Origin: Mesobacillus boroniphilus JCM 21738
GTDB lineage: Bacteria; Bacillota; Bacilli; Bacillales; Cytobacillaceae
DNA: 37,103 bases
Assembly (NCBI RefSeq): GCF_000517385.1
Contig: NZ_BAUW01000039.1
Coordinates: forward strand, 1-37,103
Direction of reading: 5' to 3'
In this document: one piece after another, positions 28,240 to 37,092 of the stretch
Layout of the letters: each line of letters starts with the position of its first letter
Numbering within the stretch: the first letter of the stretch is position 1
Made by a program: the position numbers and the translations under genes
The notes under the pieces: model-generated
What the model was told of the DNA's origin: nothing
Seen by the model: only the letters and a program-made list of their open reading frames with translations
The model's database searches: none

Positions 28240-29541
28240 TTAGTCACTAACACGAATTACTGGATTCTTTTTCTTTTCAAATAATTCAGGATGGACACTT
28301 TGGATAACGGAAGTTCTCGCCAGATACAGGACAGCTATTAAAAGAGAAAAACCGGCTGATAACATTACAATTTGAAACGGAATCAAGTCATAAAGAATTC
28401 CAAACAAAATTGTACTTAAAGGAACTAGCGCTTGTGCACCAGTTTCTAGGAGAGAGAAAACTCTTCCTTTAAATTCATCTGATATTTCCTTTTGTAACAT
28501 AACCAGGATCGGTGTATTGATAAAAGTTAAAGCTGCTCCATATACAAGCATGATTGTTATATAGAAGGAGAAAACAAATGTATATGAAGGCCGGAAAAAT
28601 GTAGGTAAAGTAAATATACAAATCAAAAGGCCTATCAAGATAATTCCGTATTTGGCTTTCATTAGCGGATATTTTAATTCTTTTCGAATAGATAAATAAA
28701 TGGAGACTATGAGCATACCGGCTGCAAGAGCACTTTCTATCATTCCAAAGTGTTGAGAACTCATTTTCAGTTTGTTGATTAACGTGAATGAGGATCCAAC
28801 CTGAAATGCGCCGGCAAAAAAGTTAATAAAAAGTGCAATAGAGATAATTGAGATGATCAAGGGCTTCCCTTTAATATAGACTAGCCCTTCTTTTATGTTT
28901 AACCACATTGTTGAGTTTTGCGATTTAGGAGTTTTAGAGGTCTGCTTTGCTGAAAATAAAGTGAAATTCATTGTTGATTCCAGAATTAGAGCAAGTATTA
29001 CTGCACTCAAGTAAATGGTTAATAATACTGGCATGTTGACAAGGGCGAAGGTTAGTCCACCTATAGCTGGACTTGCTATTGAGGAAATCGAGATGACCAT
29101 TTGATTTAATGACATTGCTTTTTGAATTCTTTTGGCATCAACAAGTCCACTAATGGACGAGGTAAAAGCAAGGCCAGCGAAGGTAGAAGTTAAAGTAAAT
29201 AGTATGGTTGCAATATAGAATATCGGTAACGTTAGACCAACTAATTTGCTAAGAATGATCATGAAGAAGAGAATGAATATATTTATAATATGAGAAATAA
29301 TAACTATTCTTTTCCTTGGATATTTGTCTACAAAATATCCTGCTATTGGAGAAGCTAAAGTCCGGGGTAGCACATTACATAGAATATTTATCGCAAAGTA
29401 GGACGCAGATCCTGTTAAATGTAAAATATAGTAGCTGACTGCAAACGTATACACTTGGACACCAACACTGGATATGAATTTACTAATGGTGAAGGTCCAA
29501 ATATGTTGTGTAGCTTTTCTTAATTTCAGATGTGCTTCCAT
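28240..29541 (-). CDS. MFS exporter of the peptide locus
   Basis: A major facilitator superfamily protein of 433 residues, intact, about 12 helices, of the DHA3/MFS_3 type with VDKYPRKR as the loop 2-3 motif. Other visible parts are VGVQVYTFAVSYYILHLTG at the N-terminus and FKGRVFSLLETGAQALVPL in the C-terminal half. The start ATG 29541 is preceded by AGAGGGAG; a longer frame upstream has no RBS. First gene of the four-gene minus-strand operon, 60 bp before the TldD gene. It probably exports the mature peptide or confers self-protection. RiPPs more often use ABC exporters, so an MFS carrier would suit a small product. Confidence 0.82.
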   Translation of the reverse strand: MEAHLKLRKATQHIWTFTISKFISSVGVQVYTFAVSYYILHLTGSASYFAINILCNVLPRTLASPIAGYFVDKYPRKRIVIISHIINIFILFFMIILSKLVGLTLPIFYIATILFTLTSTFAGLAFTSSISGLVDAKRIQKAMSLNQMVISISSIASPAIGGLTFALVNMPVLLTIYLSAVILALILESTMNFTLFSAKQTSKTPKSQNSTMWLNIKEGLVYIKGKPLIISIISIALFINFFAGAFQVGSSFTLINKLKMSSQHFGMIESALAAGMLIVSIYLSIRKELKYPLMKAKYGIILIGLLICIFTLPTFFRPSYTFVFSFYITIMLVYGAALTFINTPILVMLQKEISDEFKGRVFSLLETGAQALVPLSTILFGILYDLIPFQIVMLSAGFSLLIAVLYLARTSVIQSVHPELFEKKKNPVIRVSD

Positions 29542-29574
29542 GAGAACACTCCCTCTTTTTACCGTTATGTTTAA

Positions 29575-29639
29575 TTTAATTAAACAAAGTGTAACAATAA
29601 ATGGAATTAATTTCAATGTGTTTTTTAAATTTAATTAAA
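29575..29639. promoter_or_regulatory. Twin TTTAATTAAA palindromes in the divergent promoter region
   Basis: The perfect palindrome TTTAATTAAA occurs at 29575-29584 and 29630-29639, each preceded by AATTT or TTAA and followed by C, with centres 55 bp apart. A related AATTAATT lies between them (29605-29612). They sit between the start of the exporter gene and the divergent XRE-TPR regulator, where that regulator would be expected to bind. Confidence 0.5.
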
Positions 29640-29658
29640 CTTTTTATTTTCCATTACT

Positions 29659-29686
29659 TTTTCATCTATTCATTTTCCTTTATAAT
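29659..29686 (+). promoter_or_regulatory. Promoter of the XRE-TPR regulator
   Basis: TTTTCA (29659-29664), a 16-bp spacer and TATAAT (29681-29686), about 30 bp before the proposed start codon. Confidence 0.5.
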
Positions 29687-29716
29687 TGACTTATATAGAT
29701 AAAGGGGGAGTTACCA

Positions 29717-30967
29717 ATAGAGACTCTAGGAGAAAGGATTCGTAAACTTAGAAAGGAAAAAAAGATCACATTGGAGGAATTAGCAAGCGGAAAAATCACT
29801 AAAGGGATGTTAAGTTTAATTGAAAACAATAAAGCCCAGCCTTCAATGGAGAGTTTAAGCCATATTGCTAAACAACTAGGTGTAAATACAGCTGATTTAC
29901 TAAAAGAGGAAAATAAAGAAGAGCTGAGAAGCTTGGTTGACAAAACAGAAGCCCTTTATTTCTTGGAATCTTACGAAGACAATCATGACTCCTTTCAAAA
30001 ATATAAAGATATTGTTGCTCATATCGAACCCCTATTTGAACAAATACAACATAATTCTGGCTATGAATCTGCCCGATTATTAGAGCTATATGGTTACAGC
30101 CTTTATTTTACAGGAGCAGAAAATTGGAAAGCTCCACTTGAGAAAGCTGATGGAATATATAATTATTTGAACATTTCATCCAGGAGTGCGTCGATTGGTA
30201 GCTTTCTTTCTAACATTGAATTTTCAAAGAAGAATTATCATGAGGCCTTAGCTGTTTTTCTAAAGGAGAAAGAAAAAATAATTAGGACAGGTGTCTATAT
30301 AGAGCCTTTAACCTATCTAAATTATAATTATAATGAAGCAGTCTTTCGCTTGGCTGTTGGTGAGGGTAACAAGGCAATTGAAATAATCGAGGCTGCTGTT
30401 GAGTATTCCAAGAAACACAAAATATTCTATCGTATTGATGAACTATTATCTGCGGCAGCGAGCTATAGCCTTATAAATAGAGATAAAAGTAAATTGGAAT
30501 ATTATTTAGATAAACTTAGACAATACGGTAAACTTACCAACAGTCGTTATTATTATGCTTTTTCTGATTTGTTAACAGCTGAAATGATGATCAGCAGTGA
30601 AGGTAAATATGAAAACGCCTTAAGACTGATTGAAGAGTATGTGGATGATGCAGAAATAAAAATTATCGAGCCGTATGTATATATAGTTAAGGGAAAAGCA
30701 TTATTCGGTATGGAGCGTTATCGTGTGGCAATTAGTTGGCTGGAGAAAGCAGAAGTACCAGACTACTTTAATCACCCCTATGATTTATCCTTACTATATA
30801 CAGGAGAAATTTATAAGGCCCTGTGCTATTTAAAATTAGGAAACAATGAAAAAGCGCTTTGGCATTCAACCTTGGCATTAGAAAACTATAGAGATATGCC
30901 AGACAGTTACTATAAACAATTAGCTTATACAACTCAAAAGAGAATATTGGAAGAAATAGCACTGTAA
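29717..30967 (+). CDS. XRE-family regulator with TPR repeats (RRNPP-like), possible ATA start
   Basis: A DNA-binding regulator of about 416 residues. The N-terminal helix-turn-helix reads TLGERIRKLRKEKKITLEEL and then SLIENNKAQPSMESLSHIAKQLGV. The remainder is helical TPR-like repeats. The build is that of PlcR/NprR/Rgg-type peptide-sensing regulators. The complete HTH requires a start before the TTG at 29771 or later ATGs. The frame has no ATG or normal alternative there, but ATA 29717 stands seven bases after GGGGGAG (29704-29710). Either ATA is the start or the base is a read error for ATG. It is divergent from the peptide operon and probably controls it, perhaps in response to a peptide. 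Confidence 0.8.
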   Translation: METLGERIRKLRKEKKITLEELASGKITKGMLSLIENNKAQPSMESLSHIAKQLGVNTADLLKEENKEELRSLVDKTEALYFLESYEDNHDSFQKYKDIVAHIEPLFEQIQHNSGYESARLLELYGYSLYFTGAENWKAPLEKADGIYNYLNISSRSASIGSFLSNIEFSKKNYHEALAVFLKEKEKIIRTGVYIEPLTYLNYNYNEAVFRLAVGEGNKAIEIIEAAVEYSKKHKIFYRIDELLSAAASYSLINRDKSKLEYYLDKLRQYGKLTNSRYYYAFSDLLTAEMMISSEGKYENALRLIEEYVDDAEIKIIEPYVYIVKGKALFGMERYRVAISWLEKAEVPDYFNHPYDLSLLYTGEIYKALCYLKLGNNEKALWHSTLALENYRDMPDSYYKQLAYTTQKRILEEIAL

Positions 30968-31058
30968 AAAATTATACTTCACTCTAAATAAAGGATTAAC
31001 ATTAATAATCACACATATAGTTGGCTTAAAACTAAAATGTCAACTCACCATACATCTC

Positions 31059-31118
31059 ATGTATTGCCACATACACTCCACACATGTCGAGTGTGTGGCG
31101 AAGATTGAATTAGTTTAA
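31059..31118 (+). pseudogene. 3' remnant of an rlmCD-like gene
   Basis: Twenty codons ending in TAA encode MYCHIHSTHVECVAKIELV, which matches the C-terminal end of RlmCD-family proteins (MFPHTxHVECV...). In the intact rlmCD the last codons give [11 protein letters not shown] and a TAA. The following terminator, GCCTTATCC / GGATAAGGC at 31125-31149, is also a near copy of the rlmCD terminator. Upstream of 31059 no further homology is readable. The remnant is nearer to the canonical family ending than the intact gene is. It marks an old copy of the gene end on the far side of the peptide locus. The rest of 30968-31302 holds only this, the terminator and a promoter. Confidence 0.6.
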
Positions 31119-31124
31119 GCGAAA

Positions 31125-31152
31125 AGCCTTATCCTTTGTGGATAAGGCTCTT
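31125..31152 (+). terminator. Terminator behind the rlmCD-like remnant
   Basis: Perfect 10-bp stem AGCCTTATCC / GGATAAGGCT with a five-base loop and CTTT. Confidence 0.75.
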
Positions 31153-31194
31153 TATATCCAATTCCCCCACCAAAAATTGGACAATAAACCTGTC

Positions 31195-31222
31195 CTTACA
31201 CCCCTAAACATTATGCTATAAT
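31195..31222 (+). promoter_or_regulatory. Extended -10 promoter of the helicase operon
   Basis: TATAAT (31217-31222) with an upstream TG-N (TGCTATAAT), and a weak -35 (CTTACA) 16 bp upstream. Confidence 0.5.
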
Positions 31223-31302
31223 AACCTAATTATAAAACTGTATAGACTTATAGATTACTAACCATTTCAAAACTTTCCATTGTAATAAAAGCAGGTGGAT
31301 AT

Positions 31303-34300
31303 ATGAATAATACTCAAAGTAAGGCATATCGTTGTCCGATCGCTTTGACCAATAAGGCAAAGAGTAAAATGCGAGAAGCTGGGTTGGATGAGCGATCGTT
31401 TTTTATTGGAGAAATCGTTTGATGTTTATATAGAAAAGTATCCGCAATCGGCTGATGGCCTTGTTTCGGTAGCCTTGTTTTTTGACATTGAAAAAAACGA
31501 AAGACTGGCAGAGAAATACGGTAGGTTTGTTGTTGTTTTCCATTGTTTAGTCAAAGAGGATGGGTTTGTTGCGACGAATGTAACGACGAGACCGACACAT
31601 ATCCCATTGCCGTCTAATTGGCGCATTTCGGCAGAGCTTACTTTTGACTTAAATGTTCAAGGCAGCAGGCGATTACCGATGGGGTTACTGAACTTGATTC
31701 ACAACATGCCGGTTGCACAGGAAAGTTCTATGTATGTGCAAAAACGTATTGCGAGTTGGGAAGGCTATTTGAAAATTCAGGAGCAGTCCGCAGATATTCC
31801 TGATATCACCACCCGCTATTCCACGCTTTTATTCAATGATGATTTCAGTACGGTAAAAATAACAGGCTGTGAGATGAATGATAAGGATTGGAAGTCACTC
31901 AAGGATATGAGCGTCAAGCTAAAAGGAATGGACCAGGAGATCGGCAAAGTCCTGAAAGCGAATCGTTCGGCTTCCACGGTAGAGGTGGAAATACACAGTT
32001 ATATGGAAGCTCTGGCCCGCAGGCAGCGCCTTGATGTACCTTCGAAGGAAGTCATCTTCAGCAATTTCGCAACCTTAAGCCAGCTGAAAAGACTACGGCA
32101 AGGATTTAAGCAATTGGAAAACGGTTCGGCTGCGAATCCTGAACTGGAACGCCTTTTATTTGAAAATAAGCCCCCGGTCAAAGCGGTCAATTCTCAGGCA
32201 AAGCTGCAGTTTCACAATCGATTGAACGAGTTCCAGCAGGCAGCTGTCACAGGCGCTATGTCTGCTGAAGACTTATACGTCATCCAAGGGCCGCCCGGAA
32301 CAGGAAAAACAACCGTTATTTCAGAAATTTGTCTGCAAAATGCGAAGGCGGGGCTGCGCACTCTAGTTGCGTCGCAGTCGAATTTAGCGGTCGACAATGC
32401 CCTTGGACGATTGCTGGCAACTAAGGATATCCGGATCCTCAGAGTGGGGCGGACGGAAAGCATAGAAGAAGAGGGCAAAAAGTTCATCGAGGAAAATGTC
32501 GGACAGTATTGGAAAGACCATACGCTACAGGAAGTCTCCAGCCAAATTCAAACTCGAAACCAACGGGAAACCGAAATAGAAATAGAATGGGAAGCGAATG
32601 AACAGGAACAAGAGAGGCTCCAGCAACAGCTTGCACGAATAGAAGCGGAGCTTGAGGCAAAGAAGAAAGCACAGCAACAGTATAATGAAGCTCGGTCCAT
32701 TATTGAAGAGCATAACAAGAACATTCATGGAGTTGAACAGGAGGGGCAAGTAGTTCAGCAGCTTATACAGAAAACGGAACAGTCCCTGCGTTTGTTAAAT
32801 GACACCATTGATCAAGACGAAACTTTTCTGGTCGAAGAGCCAGGTCATGACTTGTTCCAAAAAGAGTTGGAAGATAACCAGCAAGAGATTGTAAGGCTGC
32901 AAGACAGTGTGGCCCTTCAGGTGCTCCAAGACGAAATGAATGAACTGAAACAAACGATAGATATGGTTTCTGCTGAATGTGAGACATGGAAAGAGGAAAA
33001 GAAACAGAAGGAGGCTATAACAGATAGAATAACTGCCGCCAAAAAATTCGACAGTTTAAAGTGGATCATTCTAGAACAAAATCTGACCCGCTCACTACAA
33101 GTGCAGCCATTAATCACAAAGCTCGATCAATTCCGCGAAAGAATCAACAGCTGGATAAGTTAAAGGAATATAATGAGAAAATTAATCCTGCGATTTCCTA
33201 TCTTGAGCAGCTTTTGGGAGAGAAGGAGAAGTATTCCAAGCTTCAGGGGCAATTGAAAAACACGCCTCCTGTTACTACGACAGCGATCGAAATTGACCAA
33301 TTTTTAGAGAAATTAAGAAGTGAGTTAAAAGGAAAATCAACCATTCATCCGGACAGACTTGAAATTTTTCTTAAGGGGCTATATGGCCGGAGACATTTCA
33401 TCTGGCAAAAAGCGGATGTGCTAAAACTGAATGATACAGATAAAAAAATGGCACAAGAAGCACTTCAGCATTTGAAACAGGAACTGATCGGACAGCTTCA
33501 GCCTAGTCTCGATGAAAACAAGATGATGCAACAAAAGTATCAAAGAGAGTTGGACGAACAGACTGCCAAGCTCACTTTCCTGCAAAATAAGCATGCACAA
33601 AAGATGGTCTCAGCCGTCATTATTCCCAATGCGAAGGAATTGCTTCATGAAAAAGAAACCAAAGCGTTTGAACTGAAAGCCAAGCAAGAACAATATGGAC
33701 AAGCCAAGCTACGGGTTGAACTGAATCGTCAAAAACGGGAACAAGAATCTCTTCAACTGAAGCAGGCAAAGCAGAAACAAACCGAAATTGGAGTCAGTCT
33801 TGCAAATCTTGCCTCCATAATTAAGGAAAAAGAAGCTGAACAAGCGCCACTACATGATATCCTTTCTTTAGAACCCGAAAAGGAGCACGAAGAGGTATTA
33901 AAGAAGCTGGCGAGCGTTTCTTTTACCCGGGAGTCGTTGAAACAGGAAAAGCAGAGACTTCCACTGTTCCAGGAAGTCCAGGGAATGTGGCAGTCCTTGC
34001 TGAAAGAAGCAAATGATCATGACCTAAATGAAATCCGAAAGCTTTATGTGAAGCATGCAAATGTAATAGGAACAACATGTGTGGCTTCCGCCCGCAAAGA
34101 TTTCATTGAAAACTACCCAATTTTTGACGTTGTCATTATTGATGAAGTATCAAAAGCAACACCGCCGGAGCTCCTTTTGCCGATGCTGAAAGGGAAAAAA
34201 ATCATTCTGGTCGGCGATCATCATCAGCTCCCGCCTCTATTAGGGAACGATACGCTGGAGGAAACGCTGCAGGAAATGGCGGAAGAAAGTGAAGACTTTG

Positions 34301-35094
34301 AAGGAAAAGCGGAACTTAAAAAGTTATTAAATGAGTCGTTGTTCGAGCGATTGTTTAAAAACTTGCCGAAAACCAATAAAACGATGCTTGCCATTCAATA
34401 TCGGATGCATGAAAACATTATGAAAACGATAACCCCATTTTATATGGAAGAAAACGAACAGCTCCAATGTGGCTTAATCGATTCCGATCTGGATCGTGAC
34501 CACAAGCTGGCATCACTGCACATCCAGCGGAACAATCATCTCCTTTGGCTTGATATGCCGAACGAGCCTTTATTTTTCGAGGTAAGAATGAAAGGCGGAA
34601 AGAGCCTTTACAATCCAGCTGAATTGAAAAGGATTGGCGAATTGCTGAAGGAATTGAATGAAGCAAGTGCTGAGGCAAAGCAAGCTGGAAGAATGGAAAT
34701 CAATGAGAAAAAGAGCATCGGAGTCATTAGTTTTTACGGAGAACAAGTGAAAAGGATCGACCGCATGCTCCAACAGGAGTTGCATTTGCCTCACTTAACG
34801 ATCCGCACCGGGACAGTGGACAGATTCCAGGGCATGGAGATGGATGTGATTCTGTTAAGTATGGTGCGTAATCACGATAATAAGCAGGATGATATCGGTT
34901 TTGCCAAAGATTATCGCAGGCTGAATGTGGCTTTATCGAGAGCAAGAGAGCTGCTTGTGATGGTTGGCAGCACAAAGATGTTCACACAGCGGACGAAAAA
35001 TAGGGATGCAAGAAAAATGTATACTCATGTTTTAGAAACTGCCAAAAAGCTAGATGGATTGCGAACCCTTGAAGAGGTGGGTATGAATGGATAA
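31303..35094 (+). CDS. Large SF1 helicase (Upf1/Dna2-like, COG1112 type) with coiled-coil insertion (apparent frameshifts)
   Basis: About 1264 residues when joined. Residues 1-300 match nothing I recognise. The helicase core starts at QGPPGTGKTTVISE (Walker A near residue 330) and ASQSNLAVDNAL (motif Ia). A roughly 500-residue Gln/Glu/Lys-rich coiled coil then separates it from VVIIDEVSKATPPE (Walker B), GDHHQLPPLL (motif III), QYRMHENIM (IV), TVDRFQGMEMDVI (V) and RRLNVALSRARE (VI). A C is missing near 33148 (restores ERINQLDKLKEYNEK). The 5' end is also shifted: ATG 31303 has a good RBS (AGGTGG) and joins at the T-run 31399-31404 to the frame usually taken from ATG 31388, which has no RBS. 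The last codons overlap the next gene by 8 bp. It likely acts on DNA or RNA ends. Confidence 0.82.
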
Positions 35095-35820
35095 ATTAAA
35101 AAAGCAGCTACATGCGAATCTACTTAAAAATCCAGCTGTCCAAATCAAGAAATCGGTGATCTGGCAATTCCCGATGACCATTTATACTGTGGCGTTTTAT
35201 CGCGTAAAACGCTCTAAAATGGACATTCTCATCAAAATGATGCTGCTCACTTTTGAAAAGACCCAAATCCGTCGTGCAGCCAATTTATCTCAATTGCTTC
35301 TGGTCGAGGAGCTGTTCATTGAAGATTTACTGAAGAAAATGCAGCGCACGGGTTTGATCACATTGGAAAAAGGAAGCTACAAGCTGACATCGAGAGGGCA
35401 AGAGCAGCTAAAGACAGGATTATGGAAGAAGAATTGGCAGAAGAGTCTGCAGTGCTTTCCTACAGCCCAATTCACGATGAGTTTTGGCCAGAACTGACCG
35501 AGCCATTGCCTGAAACTGACGGAGAACTGCCGCTTTACCGGTATGGAAATCATCAGAACATCGTAGAGAAGGACCGTATTCTGCAGGTTCTCGCAGAGAG
35601 CCGAAATGGTGAGGAAGAAGACGGCTTCCAAACAGTAGTCGCTGCTGTAAATAGCTATGACCAGCAGAAAGTTGAACACATCCCATGCCTTGAATTTCAA
35701 CTCTACAATCAAGAACAAGACAAATTCTATGCGCGTGTCTGGAATACCTTGCTCCAACGCTGGGATGAAACATTCGAAAAGCAGATAGAAGAGAAGGAAC
35801 GTTTGGTATGGCGGGAATAA
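35087..35820 (+). CDS. Winged-helix partner of the helicase (one apparent frameshift)
   Basis: A joined protein of about 244 residues that I do not recognise. Residues about 50-110 fit a winged helix: MLLTFEKTQIRRAANLSQLL, VEELFIEDLLKKMQRTGLI, TLEKGSYKLTSRGQEQL. The C-terminal part is acidic (ELTEPLPETDGELPLY) and ends in a charged helix (FEKQIEEKERLVWRE). A single base missing near 35418-35420 breaks the frame; adding it gives QEQLKTGIMEEELAEES. The start overlaps the helicase stop by 8 bp, so the two products are made together and probably work together. A terminator follows 12 bp after the stop. The wing could recruit the helicase to DNA. Confidence 0.7.
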
Positions 35821-35831
35821 TATGCAGAAAC

Positions 35832-35863
35832 AAAGGGACGTACCTTGGGTATGTCCCTTTTAA
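35832..35863 (+). terminator. Terminator of the helicase operon
   Basis: A 13-bp stem AAAGGGACGTACC / GGTATGTCCCTTT (one G-T pair), TTG loop, followed by TTAAT. Confidence 0.8.
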
Positions 35864-35908
35864 TCAAGCTCTGTTCCTGAAAAATTATTATTAATAACAA
35901 ATAAAATA

Positions 35909-35935
35909 GAACATTTGTTCGAAAAATGGTATAAT
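35909..35935 (+). promoter_or_regulatory. LexA-type box and -10 upstream of the Rpn-type nuclease gene
   Basis: GAACATTTGTTC (35909-35920) matches the Bacillus SOS box core GAAC-N4-GTTC perfectly, with a G after it as in the consensus. TATAAT follows at 35930-35935, so a bound LexA would cover the -35 to -10 region. The gene start is 36 bp further on. Confidence 0.62.
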
Positions 35936-35970
35936 TAAGGTATAAAAACTAGACAGGATGTGATAAAATA

Positions 35971-36940
35971 ATGGTAGTTAACTGGATATTGGAAAAGCCT
36001 CGGGATTATGTTGCGGTTGATTATGATGGCCTTTGGAAGAAGTTGATTTACGAGCTGTTTGAAGAGTTTGTCCTGTATTTTTTGCCTGATTTGTTTGAGG
36101 ACATTGATTTTACGAAGGAGCCTGAATTTCTGCAGCAGGAGCTTTTTAAGGAGATTATTGAAGAGAAGAAAGGGAAACGAATTGCGGACCAAATTGTTAA
36201 GGTATATCTGAAAAATGGCAGTGAGCAATGGATCTTGATTCATATCGAAGTTCAAGGCGATACGGGCGATGATTTTTCAGAAAGAATGTTCCGCTATTAT
36301 TATAAAATTTACGACAAGTACAATCGTGATGTTGTGGCGATTGCGCTGTTGACGGGTGCTTCCGACCGCCCATGGACCGGGAAGTACCAACGAGGAATCT
36401 TTGGGACAGAAGTGACTTATAAGTATAATTGGTATAAGTTTAACGATCAAAATGAGGCTGAATTAGAAAATTCGAGCAACCCTTTTGCAATTGCCGTACT
36501 TGCAGCAAAATATGCAAATGCTGCCAAAAATGATGACGAGAAACGCTATCGATTTAAATACAAGCTAATGCGATTAGTATTACAAAAAATGAATCACCCT
36601 CTAGACGAAAGACGCATCTACCTCTCCGCGCTTACTTACTTCATTGATTATTTACTCCAACTACCAATAGAATTAACAGAAAAACTAAGAAATGAAATCA
36701 TGATCTCGAAGGAGGCAATTGACTTGATGTACTTAGACCGAAAGAACCTACCCCCAACATTTGGAGAATTGAGAAAAATGGAAAGAAGAAGGTAAAATAG
36801 AGGGAAAGAAAGAAGGATTGTTGATCGAACGAAAAAGAATTGTCTCTAAGTTAACCCGCGAAAATTTTACAGTTGAACAAATAGCTGATTTGACGGAATT
36901 ATCTATTGAAGAGATAAAGAAGTTACAACAGCTTAGCTAA
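35971..36940 (+). CDS. Rpn-type PD-(D/E)XK nuclease / putative transposase-family protein (one apparent frameshift)
   Basis: About 322 residues when joined. The protein is of the Rpn/'cytosolic protein' group of PD-(D/E)XK nucleases, related to E. coli RpnA, which promotes RecA-independent recombination. The early helix is DYDGLWKKLIYELFEEFVLYFLP-like (with PDLFEDIDF), and the nuclease strand is WILIHIEVQGD, giving the E-x-Q of the fold. The C-terminal helical tail is rich in Lys/Glu (GKIEGKKEGLLIERKRIV) and ends EEIKKLQQLS. One extra A in the run 36774-36778 breaks the frame; removing it gives LRKWKEEGKIEGKKEG. RBS is weak. A LexA-type box overlaps its promoter. Confidence 0.75.
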
Positions 36941-37056
36941 AAAGTATTGAGGTTTGTCCATGAGGCACGCCTCTTTTCTCTGATGATCTCCGCGCTTACT
37001 TTGAAGCAATGTATTAAGATTTATAGGAGTAATTGTAAGAAGTACAAGATACTTTT

Positions 37057-37092
37057 ACGGAATCACGCAATACTGGTTCCGTTAGTTTTTTT
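37057..37092 (+). terminator. Terminator-like hairpin at the window end
   Basis: ACGGAA (37057-37062) pairs with TTCCGT (37077-37082) and is followed by TTAG and a run of seven T residues. No gene is visible in 36941-37056. Confidence 0.5.

Noticed and set aside
31157..31179. CCAATT/AATTGG hairpin after the remnant's terminator
   Set aside because: Short AT-rich stem in AT-rich DNA with no T-run; likely chance.
36956..36975. GAGG-CACG-CCTC hairpin followed by TTTT
   Set aside because: Stem of only four or five pairs; too weak to call a terminator for the nuclease gene.
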